Positions 8,393 through 16,081 of a stretch of DNA of 21,668 nt are shown here, in pieces. Position numbers and translations under genes: made by a program. Below the pieces are notes generated by a model. It worked only from the letters and a program-made list of their open reading frames with translations, ran no database searches and had not been told where the DNA came from. Source of the DNA: JBMTVN01 sp046047235 (GTDB lineage: Bacteria > Verrucomicrobiota > Verrucomicrobiia > Limisphaerales > JAHDYP01); contig JBJOII010000075.1 of the NCBI GenBank assembly GCA_046047235.1, forward strand, positions 1 through 21,668, read 5' to 3'. The first letter of the stretch is position 1, and each line of letters starts with the position of its first letter.

Positions 8393-9940
8393 TCAGCGCT
8401 TCCCGCTTACCCCTTCCCGCTCGGCGCTCTGCGATTCCCGCTCCACACCCAACTCCTCCCGCAACCGCCTCACCTCGCGCGTCAAATCCGACCGCACCCG
8501 CGCATACGCAGGATCCTCATACACATCACGCAACTCCCGCGGATCTTCCATCCGGTCAAACAACTCCCAGTAATCCATCTCCGGTTCGTAAAAATGCACG
8601 AGCTTATACCGCTCCGTGATCACCCCATAATGACGCCGCACATCATGCGGACCCGGATACTCGTAGTAGTGATAATAAAAACTCTTCCGCCAATCGCCCG
8701 GCGTCCTCCCCTTCAGCACCGACATCAGGCTCGCCCCCTGCATGTCCCCCGGCACATCCAAACCCGCCGCATCCAGCCACGTCTCGGCAAAATCCAACGG
8801 CGAGACCAAATCCCGGTTCACACTCCCCGCCTTCACCACCCCGGGCCAACGCACCAACAAAGGACTCCGCACCGATTCCTCAAAAATCCACCGCTTGTCG
8901 AACCATCCATGCTCTCCCAGATAAAACCCCTGGTCCGACGTATACATCACTATCGTGTCCTCCGTCAGCCCCTCCTCCTCCAGCGCATCCAATAGCTGCC
9001 CCACACTCTCATCCACGGATTTCAAACACCCCAGGTAATCGTGCATATACCGGTTGTACTTCCACCGGATCCATTCCTCCCCCTCAAGCGCAGCACCCCG
9101 CATCGCCGCGTTCCGCGGCTCGTAATACGCATCCCACACCCCCCGCTGCACCTCAGTCAAGCGCCCCGGCGCCACCAGCTTCAAATCCGCCTCCGTCAGG
9201 GTCTTGTCGATGGTCATGTCCTGCTCGCGCTCCGCCCCGCCCCGACCCCGATAATCATCAAACAACGTGTCCGGCTCCGGATACCTCCGATCCCCGTCAT
9301 GCCCCAAATGCCGCAACGCCGGTTGCCAGTTCCGATGCGGCGCCTTGTGCTGCATCATTAACAAAAACGGACGCTCCCGATCCCGCCCCCGCAACCACTC
9401 CAATGTGGTCTCCGTAATCAAGTCAGTCACATACCCCTCGTGCTTCTCCCGCACCCCGTTCCGGATCATCACCGGATTATAATAGTCCCCCTGCCCCGGT
9501 AGAATCTGCCACGCATCAAAGCCCTCCGGATCCGACCCCAAATGCCACTTCCCAAACAACGCCGTCTGATACCCCGCAGCCTGTAACATCTTCGCCACAG
9601 TCGGCTGCGAACCGTCAAACCGGTTCCCGTTATGCAGAAATCCGTTCCGATGGCTGTACTTCCCCGTTAACACCACCGCCCGACACGGCCCGCAAATCGA
9701 ATTGGGCACCAGACACCGGTCAAAACGCATCCCCTCCATCCCCAACCGGTCAATGTTCGGCGTCTCAATCAACCGACGCGGATCCCCATACGCACTCACC
9801 GCCTGATACGCATGGTCATCGGAAAATATCAGCACAATGTTCGGCCGTCCCGCAGCCCTCATCACCCCGGGCCATACCACCACACAACACAACACACACA
9901 GCCGTAACCATGCACCAAGGGAAAAGATTCGAGCTCGCAT
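8393..9940 (-). CDS. Exported Cys-type sulfatase
   Basis: Predicted 515-residue arylsulfatase-superfamily hydrolase that removes sulfate esters, probably from sulfated polysaccharides in the periplasm. A signal peptide spans about residues 1-31 (hydrophobic LCVLCCVVVWPGV, then RAAG). Metal-ligand motif FSDDHA is at 39-44. The sulfatase signature is C83-G-P-C-R87 followed by LTGK at 91-94, so C83 would be matured to formylglycine; the usual serine of CxPSR is cysteine here. GKWHLG at 130-135 and the C-terminal YKLVHFYEPEMDYWELFD block fit the family. No maturase gene lies in the window. ATG 9940 has AGGA about 7 bases upstream; an in-frame TTG at 9961 is less likely. The C-terminal tail (about SQSAEREGVSGKR) and the TGA stop come from the adjoining repeat. 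Confidence 0.92.
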   Translation of the reverse strand: MRARIFSLGAWLRLCVLCCVVVWPGVMRAAGRPNIVLIFSDDHAYQAVSAYGDPRRLIETPNIDRLGMEGMRFDRCLVPNSICGPCRAVVLTGKYSHRNGFLHNGNRFDGSQPTVAKMLQAAGYQTALFGKWHLGSDPEGFDAWQILPGQGDYYNPVMIRNGVREKHEGYVTDLITETTLEWLRGRDRERPFLLMMQHKAPHRNWQPALRHLGHDGDRRYPEPDTLFDDYRGRGGAEREQDMTIDKTLTEADLKLVAPGRLTEVQRGVWDAYYEPRNAAMRGAALEGEEWIRWKYNRYMHDYLGCLKSVDESVGQLLDALEEEGLTEDTIVMYTSDQGFYLGEHGWFDKRWIFEESVRSPLLVRWPGVVKAGSVNRDLVSPLDFAETWLDAAGLDVPGDMQGASLMSVLKGRTPGDWRKSFYYHYYEYPGPHDVRRHYGVITERYKLVHFYEPEMDYWELFDRMEDPRELRDVYEDPAYARVRSDLTREVRRLREELGVERESQSAEREGVSGKR

Positions 9941-10406
9941 GAAAGTCCTGGATCTCCGCAACCCTACCCACCCTCACCCCCAACCGACAACCCAAACCCG
10001 CCCCCCGAACCCTCCCCGTGTTTCAGAGTTTCAGTGTCTCGGAACACTGACCTGAGCACCCCTCCGCGCTCGGCGCTTACACCCCGTCGAAATCGAAATC
10101 GCTATCGGTATCGAATACCAAAGTTCGCCGCAGGCCCCTGGCCTGTGTGCGACCAGACTCCTTGAATCCACTCCCTCACCCTCGCACAAACCGCCCATCC
10201 CCCAGCATCCGGGCTTGGATGCGCGGCACCAGCCGCGCGCGACTTAACTGACGTACCGACGCACCCTCTCCCCTCTCCTCTCCCCCTGCGTGCCGCCGTC
10301 GCGGCACGCAAGTGCCCTTCCTCCTTCGCTCCTTGAGCTTCGAAGGACAGGCAGCCCTCAGCCCTCTGCCCTCTGCCCTCTGCCCTCTGCCCTCAGCCCT
10401 CAGCCC
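9941..10406 (+). repeat. Composite intergenic repeat, copy D
   Basis: A 466-bp gap lying between the sulfatase start and the folK 3' end, so any sulfatase promoter lies in or beside it. It contains a 7-bp hairpin at 10031-10050 (TCAGTGT and ACACTGA); five hexamers at 10086-10115 (first one GTCGAA); hairpin 1 at 10221-10238; hairpin 2 at 10287-10310 in the TGCGTGCCGC form; a stem TCCTTCG/CGAAGGA at 10322-10347; and nine GCCCTC(A/T) 7-mers at 10354-10416 that run into folK. No gene is seen. Confidence 0.88.
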
Positions 10407-10949
10407 TCAGCCCTCAGCGCTTCCCGCTTCCCGCCCGACGCGCCACACTCTGCCGCCCTCCGGTAAAGCCGCCAGCAACTCGCCCACCGTTCGACCCAAG
10501 CCCGGCACCCGGAAACGCGCTGCCACCTCAGACCATGGCGCCAAAACAAACCGCCGCCCGGCAATCTGCGGATGCGGCAACACCAATGACCGAACGCAAC
10601 GCACCTCCTCCCCAAAGGCCAAAAGATCCAAATCCAAAGTCCGCGGAGCATTCCTCACCACCCCACGCCGACGCCCGAACTCCTCCTCCAGACGCTGCAA
10701 CCCCTCCAGACAACGCTCAGGCGAAAGCCCCGCGCGGGGCCTGAAACCGGCCACAGCATTGATGAAATCCGGCGAACCCGCTGGACACCCCACCGGTTCG
10801 CTCCCCCAAAAACCGGACAGCAAAACCTCTCCTTCAGCCAAACCCCCAAGGCAATCCACAGCCGAACGGAGCAAGCCCATCGAATCCCCAATGTTCGACC
10901 CCAAACCAACAAACACCCACCCCTGGAATTCAGGATCGCTCAAGCTCAC
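10407..10949 (-). CDS. folK: 6-hydroxymethyl-7,8-dihydropterin pyrophosphokinase
   Basis: Predicted 180-residue HPPK. It transfers pyrophosphate from ATP to 6-hydroxymethyl-7,8-dihydropterin in folate synthesis, in the cytoplasm. The opening FVGLGSNIGD lies at 13-22. The magnesium-binding signature RTLDLDLL is at 103-110 with D106 and D108, followed by LPHPQIAGRRFVLAPWSEVA. Length is normal for a single-domain HPPK. The start is GTG 10949; its GTGA overlaps the dapB TGA stop by four bases, so translation is probably coupled. The last residues (about EAGSAEG) and the TGA stop lie inside a 7-bp tandem repeat. Placement in a lysine operon is not functionally obvious. Confidence 0.93.
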   Translation of the reverse strand: MSLSDPEFQGWVFVGLGSNIGDSMGLLRSAVDCLGGLAEGEVLLSGFWGSEPVGCPAGSPDFINAVAGFRPRAGLSPERCLEGLQRLEEEFGRRRGVVRNAPRTLDLDLLAFGEEVRCVRSLVLPHPQIAGRRFVLAPWSEVAARFRVPGLGRTVGELLAALPEGGRVWRVGREAGSAEG

Positions 10950-11680
10950 ACCAGACCCAGCACGTCCTGCATCGAATACAAACCCGCCGGACGCCCCACC
11001 GCCCAGATCGCCGCCCGAATCGCGCCCTCCGCAAACATCTCCCGGCTCGATGCCTTATGCGTCAGCTCCAGGCGCTCCTGCGAACCGGCAAAGATCACCG
11101 TGTGATCGCCCACCACATCACCACCACGCAACGCGTGCATCCCGATTTCCTCCGGCGTCCGCGCCCCCACAATCCCCTCCCGACCATGCCGCAACACATC
11201 CTGTAACTGCACCTTCCGCGCTTCCCCCAAAATCTCCAACAACGTCCGCGCCGTTCCGCTCGGTGCATCCTTCTTGTGCCGATGATGCATCTCCACCACC
11301 TCCAGGTCATACCCCAACCCCAGAATCTCTGCTGCCTTCCGCGTCAGCCAAAACAGCGTGTTCACCCCCGTGGAATAATTCGATGACCACACCACCGGAA
11401 TACCACTCGCAGCCTCCAACACCCGCGCCCGCTCCAAATCATCATGCCCGGTCGTGCCAATCACCAGCGCCTTGCCCCGCTCCCCACACAACCGCGCCAC
11501 ATCCAACGTCGCCTCATGCACGCTGAAATCAATCACCGCCGAAGCTCGCTCCACCGCCGCCGCCAGATCCTCCCCCTGATCCACCGACCCCACCACCTCC
11601 ACCTCCGGCATCCGGTCAGCCACAGTCAGCAACGCCTGCCCCATCCGCCCACGACTCCCAATAATCGCTATCGTCGTCAT
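10946..11680 (-). CDS. dapB: 4-hydroxy-tetrahydrodipicolinate reductase
   Basis: Predicted 244-residue DapB. It reduces the product of DapA to tetrahydrodipicolinate with NAD(P)H, on the route to lysine and meso-diaminopimelate for peptidoglycan. The nucleotide-binding loop GSRGRMG is at 8-14, and the signature EMHHRHKKDAPSGTA begins at E130 and holds the catalytic His pair and lysine. IGTTGHD and SSNYSTGVN are also conserved. The start ATG 11680 shares one base with the dapA stop (TGATG); a GTG three bases upstream is an alternative. It is coupled to dapA before it and folK after it. Confidence 0.95.
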   Translation of the reverse strand: MTTIAIIGSRGRMGQALLTVADRMPEVEVVGSVDQGEDLAAAVERASAVIDFSVHEATLDVARLCGERGKALVIGTTGHDDLERARVLEAASGIPVVWSSNYSTGVNTLFWLTRKAAEILGLGYDLEVVEMHHRHKKDAPSGTARTLLEILGEARKVQLQDVLRHGREGIVGARTPEEIGMHALRGGDVVGDHTVIFAGSQERLELTHKASSREMFAEGAIRAAIWAVGRPAGLYSMQDVLGLV

Positions 11681-12561
11681 CACTTCCTCAATAATCCACT
11701 GCGCTTCAAAGTTCCCCGCAACTTCGCCCGGTTCGCCGCACTGATGCCCACCAAAGGCAACCTCACCCCCTCCTCCATCTGTCCCATCATCGACAACGCC
11801 ACCTTCGCCGGCACCGGGTTCGTCTCAATAAACAAATCCTTGAATAACTCATACAACTCCTCGTGCAGCTGTCGCGCCTTCTTCACATCACCCGCCCGAT
11901 AGGCCTTCACCATCCTCGACACCCGACGCGGATCCACATTCGACGCCACACTTACCACCCCTTCCGCACCCACCGACATAAACGGCAGCGTCAGGGCATC
12001 GTCCCCACTCAAAATCGTAATCCTGTCCCGGCAGGCCGCCCGGAGCTGGCTCACTCGGTCCGTCTGCCCCCCAGCCTCCTTGATCGCCACCACGTTGCGA
12101 CACGCCTTCGCCAGTCGGACCACCGTCTCCACCCCGATCTCAATACCGCACCGCCCCGGAATGCTATACAGCATCAACGGCAGCTTCGTCGCCCGCGCAA
12201 TCGCCTTGAAATGCTCAAAGACCCCCTCCTGCGAAGGCTTGTTGTAATATGGACACACCTGCAGAGAACCATCCGCCCCCACCTTCTCCGCCGCCTGCGT
12301 CAAATGAATCGCTTCCTCCGTCGAGTTCGCCCCAGTCCCCGCAATCACCTTGATGCGCCCCCTTGACAACTTCACACACAACTCCACCAGACGAATGTGC
12401 TCTTCCACCCCAAGGGTAGGCGACTCCCCCGTCGTCCCGGCCGGCACAATGCCATCCACCCCGCCCTTCACCTGTCCCCGAATCAAAACTTCCAACGCCC
12501 GCTCGTCCAACTCCCCATCACGAAAAGGGGTCACTATCGCCGTGTAGGTTCCTGTAAACAT
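11680..12561 (-). CDS. dapA: 4-hydroxy-tetrahydrodipicolinate synthase
   Basis: Predicted 293-residue DapA, a class I aldolase that condenses pyruvate and aspartate semialdehyde. The Schiff-base lysine is K161 in VVAIKEAGG, the proton-relay tyrosine is Y132 in LYSIPGR, and T43-T44 lie in AGTTGESPTLG. Length is typical of the family. ATG 12561 was chosen because the protein then starts MFTGTYTAIVTPF as in other DapA; the open frame continues 25 codons upstream with no family similarity. AGGAAAG lies about 11-17 bases upstream, a rather distant ribosome binding site. It is the first gene of dapA-dapB-folK, which probably forms one transcript. Confidence 0.96.
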   Translation of the reverse strand: MFTGTYTAIVTPFRDGELDERALEVLIRGQVKGGVDGIVPAGTTGESPTLGVEEHIRLVELCVKLSRGRIKVIAGTGANSTEEAIHLTQAAEKVGADGSLQVCPYYNKPSQEGVFEHFKAIARATKLPLMLYSIPGRCGIEIGVETVVRLAKACRNVVAIKEAGGQTDRVSQLRAACRDRITILSGDDALTLPFMSVGAEGVVSVASNVDPRRVSRMVKAYRAGDVKKARQLHEELYELFKDLFIETNPVPAKVALSMMGQMEEGVRLPLVGISAANRAKLRGTLKRSGLLRK

Positions 12562-13062
12562 GATCACCAGTTCTTTCCTAAAGACCCCTAAATTCAGATA
12601 ACCTCCCCAGTTTGACCAGCCCCGATTTCGCCCCACGCCCCACCAACCCCGACGGAGCTTCAGTGTTTCCGCGGTTCGGATCCGGGGTCAGAAGCCGGGA
12701 ACCAGCGGTCAGGAGTCAGGAGACCATCCCCAATCCCATTCACCGCGAAGCCCGTCCCTATTCGCGTCCATTCGCGGTTCCAAACAACCCATCCCTATTC
12801 GCGTCCATTGGCGTCCATTCGCGGTTCCAAACAACCCATCCCTATTCGCGTCCATTGGCGTCCATTCGCGGTTCCAAAAATCCACCGGCGCGCATCGGCG
12901 TCCATTCGCGGTCGACCCCACAGACCCCGCCGGAGCTTCAGTCCCGGGGCGGGAAACGGTGGCCAGCCCAAACGCTGAACCACCCCCCCTCCCTGGATTT
13001 CCTATACCACTTTCCATTCCCCCTTGATCATTCACCCCAACCCCTTAACACTGCCTAAACCC
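12562..13062. repeat. Intergenic region with 47-bp tandem repeat
   Basis: A 501-bp gap between divergent dapA and the pseudopilin gene. From about 12753 to 12912 it holds an array of the ATTCGCGTCC/ATTGGCGTCC type: the anchor ATTCGCGG recurs at 12770, 12817 and 12864 (period 47) and again, diverged, at 12904. Inside each unit is a 10-bp subperiod (ATTCGCGTCC, ATTGGCGTCC). Flanking it are two direct repeats at 12646-12664 and 12924-12942 (19 bp, one mismatch, containing CGGAGCTTCAGT). A short GTCAGGA tandem lies near 12709-12721. Similar repeats occur dispersed in many bacterial genomes and cause spurious ORFs. No gene is seen; both flanking promoters should lie here. Confidence 0.85.
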
Positions 13063-13830
13063 ATGCAAATCCTTCGCCGTAATCTCAAAGCTTTCACGCT
13101 CATCGAATTGCTGGTGGTCATCGCCATCATCGCCATCCTCGCCGGCATGCTCCTCCCCGCTCTCAGCAAGGCCAAAACCAAAGCCACCCGCATCAAATGC
13201 ACCAGCAACATGCGACAGCTCGGCCTCGCCATCCTCATGTACTCCGACGACAACAATGGAAAATTCCCGGACTGCAGCGGCGCCTGGTGGCCGTGGGACC
13301 TCCCCGCCGTCGCCGCCGATGCCTTCGTCCAATACGGCGGTAAACGCGGCATCCTCTACTGCCCCGGATTCTCCAAACAAGATAACGACGAACTCTGGGC
13401 CTTCACCACCGGCGTCACCAACGAAATCGCCGGCGAAGTCACCGGCTACCGGGTCATCGGCTACGCCGTCGCCTTCAAAGGCGCCGGCCGCGTCACCAGC
13501 ACCAATATCACGGAATCCGTGAACCCCCAACCCTGGCGCCTGAGCAACGGCACCGAAATCGATGCCGGCCCCTCAGAACGCGTCCTCTCCGCCGATGGCA
13601 CACTCTCCATCGGCGAGGACGAAGTCAACCGCGCCGCCAATAACTACACCCAGGTCCCCGGCGGATGGAGCACCGGAACCCATCGCTCAGCCCACATGGC
13701 AGGCGGCACACCCAACCTCCCCGACGGCGGCAATGTCCTCATGCTCGATGGCCACGCGGAATACCGCCGCTTCAACCAAATGCAGGTCAGAACCAGCCCC
13801 AACGGCGGTAACCCCGCCTTCTGGTGGTAA
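13063..13830 (+). CDS. Type II secretion/type IV pilin-like pseudopilin
   Basis: Predicted 255-residue protein with a prepilin-type N-terminus: basic leader MQILRRNLKA, then FTLIELLVVIAIIAILAG from residue 11 with the conserved glutamate at 15 (E5 of the mature form), ending LLPALSKAK. The residue before the cleavage site is Ala (A10) rather than the usual Gly. The soluble part has CTSNMRQLGLAILMYSDDNNG, a CPG motif, and near the end GGNVLMLDGHAEYRRF, the form seen in the large PVC pseudopilin families with an H-X9-DG style C-terminus. Such proteins are exported through the inner membrane and may form secretion pseudopili; individual roles are unknown. The start is ATG 13063; an upstream in-frame ATG at 13024 would spoil the short leader. 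Confidence 0.88.
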   Translation: MQILRRNLKAFTLIELLVVIAIIAILAGMLLPALSKAKTKATRIKCTSNMRQLGLAILMYSDDNNGKFPDCSGAWWPWDLPAVAADAFVQYGGKRGILYCPGFSKQDNDELWAFTTGVTNEIAGEVTGYRVIGYAVAFKGAGRVTSTNITESVNPQPWRLSNGTEIDAGPSERVLSADGTLSIGEDEVNRAANNYTQVPGGWSTGTHRSAHMAGGTPNLPDGGNVLMLDGHAEYRRFNQMQVRTSPNGGNPAFWW

Positions 13831-13836
13831 ACCCCA

Positions 13837-13959
13837 GAGCCTCATGAGCAGGCTCCCATTCCCGTCACCGCAGGAGGCCCTCATGGGCCTCGTGCTCGGG
13901 TTAACTCCAGCCCCATCCCGGGCAGACGAGACCACCTCCCCCTCCCTCGATCGCGAGGG
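13837..13959. terminator. Cluster of three hairpins between convergent genes
   Basis: Three short perfect stems follow the pseudopilin stop: GAGCCT/AGGCTC at 13837-13855 (loop 7), GAGGCCC/GGGCCTC at 13874-13891 (loop TCAT), and CCCTCG/CGAGGG at 13944-13959 (loop ATCG). None has a T tract, so classic intrinsic termination is not shown, but their place between convergent genes fits transcript-end structures. Confidence 0.45.
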
Positions 13960-14012
13960 TAAAGACATGCTCCACGACGGCTGGCCCACCCTTCCCTCCT
14001 CCCCCTAACACT

Positions 14013-14861
14013 TCACCTCCCCGCTCGATCCCGCACCGCATCCACCCAGTTCATCACCTCCAACGCCCGATAACCCGCATCCGTCACCGCACCCCCAACC
14101 CCCAACTCCTCCCACGCCCTCGCAGCCTCCTCCCCATTCGCAGAGTCCGCCGCCACCCAAGCCTCAGCCGCCCGCCCCACCGCACCTAAATCCCCATACA
14201 TCCCCTCACGCACCAAAGCCTCCCCATACCGACGACACCCCGACGCAATATCCCCAAAGGAATACTCCGGATGATATTGCACCCCCCAAAACAACCCCCG
14301 CCCGAAGCGCAGCTCCGCCGCCTGCACCGGACATAACGGGTTGCTCGCCAACACAGTCATCACCCCCTCCGACATCACACCCACCACATCCCGGTGCAAC
14401 GCCAACGCTTCATATACCCCCTCGCGACCGCGCAACAAAGGATGCCCACACCCCTCTCCAACCGCCCCAATCCCACGCGCCACCCCAAACTCCCGACCCA
14501 ACGGATTCGCAAACACCTCCCCGCCACAGGCCGCTACACCCACCTGTAAACCCCAACAACTCCCGTAAATAAAACACCCCGCCAATAATGCCCGACGCGC
14601 CAACTCCACCTGACGCTCCACCTCCATCCCCCCCGCATACACGTTCAACGCCGACCCCGTCCAAACCACCCCATCATACCCCGCCAAATTCTCCCCCGTC
14701 GGCAAACCCTCCCCTCCATCCGCCGGATACACGGTCTCAATCACCAAGCCCCCCAACCCGCCCAGCAAAGCCTCAAAAATAGCGCTCTGCCGACGTCCCC
14801 CACTGCGCTCAATCAGCCGCGTGGTCTCCGCCGTGTTCCCCTCAACAATCAGAATCCGCAT
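14013..14861 (-). CDS. Class I glutamine amidotransferase-like hydrolase
   Basis: Predicted 282-residue protein with a class I GATase fold. The nucleophile is C102 in IYGSCWGLQ, and H197 and E199 stand in VQYHPEYS, completing the triad. There is no synthetase domain attached, so it is a stand-alone enzyme. In an operon with a glutamine synthetase-like ligase and two dehydrogenases, the simplest role is hydrolysis of a gamma-glutamyl amide, analogous to PuuD releasing GABA from gamma-glutamyl-GABA, here perhaps releasing glycine from gamma-glutamylglycine. That function is inferred. It could instead feed ammonia to an unseen partner. ATG 14861 lies 4 bases after the alcohol dehydrogenase stop, implying coupling; the open frame extends 32 codons further upstream without domain similarity. 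Confidence 0.85.
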   Translation of the reverse strand: MRILIVEGNTAETTRLIERSGGRRQSAIFEALLGGLGGLVIETVYPADGGEGLPTGENLAGYDGVVWTGSALNVYAGGMEVERQVELARRALLAGCFIYGSCWGLQVGVAACGGEVFANPLGREFGVARGIGAVGEGCGHPLLRGREGVYEALALHRDVVGVMSEGVMTVLASNPLCPVQAAELRFGRGLFWGVQYHPEYSFGDIASGCRRYGEALVREGMYGDLGAVGRAAEAWVAADSANGEEAARAWEELGVGGAVTDAGYRALEVMNWVDAVRDRAGR

Positions 14862-14865
14862 GCGC

Positions 14866-16035
14866 TCAACCCAATTCCCCCGCCAATGCCCGACGGTATA
14901 TACCCTCGTAATCCGCCGCCGTAATCGCCCGCGGATTCCCCCCGGTCGAAGGATCACGCAACGCCAAATCCCCCACCCGCCCAGCCTCGTCCAACGAAAC
15001 CTTCAACACCTCCAAAGTGTGCGGAATGCCAATCTGCTTCCGGAACTCCACCAGCCACTCCGTCAACTCCGCTGCCCCCCCATCACCTAACCCCAGGGTC
15101 CGCAATAAAACCCGCGTCCGTTCCCCCACCTCAGGCGCGTTAAACGCATACACATACGGCATCAAGATCCCAATGGTCAGCCCATGCGGCGCATCATAAA
15201 CCGCCCCCACAGAATGCGCCAAACCATGCACCCCACCCAACCCCTTCTGAAACGCCGTCGCCCCCATCGCCGCCGCCGCCAACATCTGTAACCGCGCCTC
15301 CAAATCCCCCCCATCCCGCACCGCCCTCGGCAAATACTCCGCCACCATCGCCATCCCCTGTAACGCAATGCCATCCGCCAACGGATGAAACCCCGGCGCA
15401 AAAAATGCCTCGAAACAATGCGAAAAAGCATCAATCCCCGTCGCCGCCGTCAACCCCGACGGCAAACCCACAGTCAACTCCGGATCCAAAATCACCCGCC
15501 CCGGCAACATCCGCGGATGAAAAATAATCTTCTTCTCGTGCGCCGATTCCTTCGTGATCACCGAAGCCCGCCCCACCTCCGACCCCGTCCCCGCCGTCGT
15601 CGGCACCGCCACCACCGGCGCTATCCCACCCAAATCCGCCCGCGTCCACCAATCCCCAATATCCTCAAAATCCCAAATTGGCCGCGTCTGCCCCTTCATG
15701 AACGCAATCGCCTTCCCCGCATCCAATGCACTCCCCCCACCCATCGCCACCACCCCGTCATGCCCCCCTGACCGCAAAACCTCCACCCCGTCATTCACAT
15801 TCCCATCCGTCGGATTGCTCTTCACCCGACTAAACATCCCCGCCCCAGGCAACTCAGCCCGCAATAACTCCATCGCCGATCCCACCATCGCATGCGATGC
15901 CAACCCCTCGTCCGTCACCAGCAACGGCCGCTCCATCCCCAACGCCCGACACGCCCCCGCCAACTCCTGAATACGACCCGCCCCCACCCAAACCGTCGTC
16001 GGATAATTCCACTGCGCCTTGATCTTCGCGTTCAT
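14866..16035 (-). CDS. Iron-containing alcohol dehydrogenase
   Basis: Predicted 389-residue group III (iron-dependent) NAD(P) alcohol dehydrogenase. The nucleotide loop GGGSALDAGKA begins at 99. Metal ligands by alignment with FucO are D202, H206, H270 and H284, in TGIDAFSHCFEA and GVHGLAHSVGAVYDAPHG. Length is standard. AGGAG sits about 7 bases upstream of ATG 16035, which decides that start over an in-frame ATG at 16062. It is the third gene of the operon, 46 bases after the aldehyde dehydrogenase. An alcohol dehydrogenase after a gamma-glutamyl ligase suggests that the glutamylated substrate is an amino alcohol, which this enzyme would oxidise to the aldehyde. Substrate identity is inferred. 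Confidence 0.93.
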   Translation of the reverse strand: MNAKIKAQWNYPTTVWVGAGRIQELAGACRALGMERPLLVTDEGLASHAMVGSAMELLRAELPGAGMFSRVKSNPTDGNVNDGVEVLRSGGHDGVVAMGGGSALDAGKAIAFMKGQTRPIWDFEDIGDWWTRADLGGIAPVVAVPTTAGTGSEVGRASVITKESAHEKKIIFHPRMLPGRVILDPELTVGLPSGLTAATGIDAFSHCFEAFFAPGFHPLADGIALQGMAMVAEYLPRAVRDGGDLEARLQMLAAAAMGATAFQKGLGGVHGLAHSVGAVYDAPHGLTIGILMPYVYAFNAPEVGERTRVLLRTLGLGDGGAAELTEWLVEFRKQIGIPHTLEVLKVSLDEAGRVGDLALRDPSTGGNPRAITAADYEGIYRRALAGELG

Positions 16036-16081
16036 ACAAATCTCCTGCTCATTCCATTCCAAGCACTCTGCCAGCCAACAC

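Noticed and set aside
10312..11526. 404-codon plus-strand open frame over folK and dapB
   Set aside because: Pro/Ser/Arg-rich, begins in the repeat, and lies opposite two well-supported genes.
12753..12912. CRISPR array
   Set aside because: The units are contiguous tandem copies with internal 10-bp periodicity, not repeats separated by unique spacers, and no cas genes are present.
13837..13959. Confident intrinsic terminator after the pseudopilin gene
   Set aside because: Three good hairpins but no T tract after any of them, so it is reported only with low confidence.
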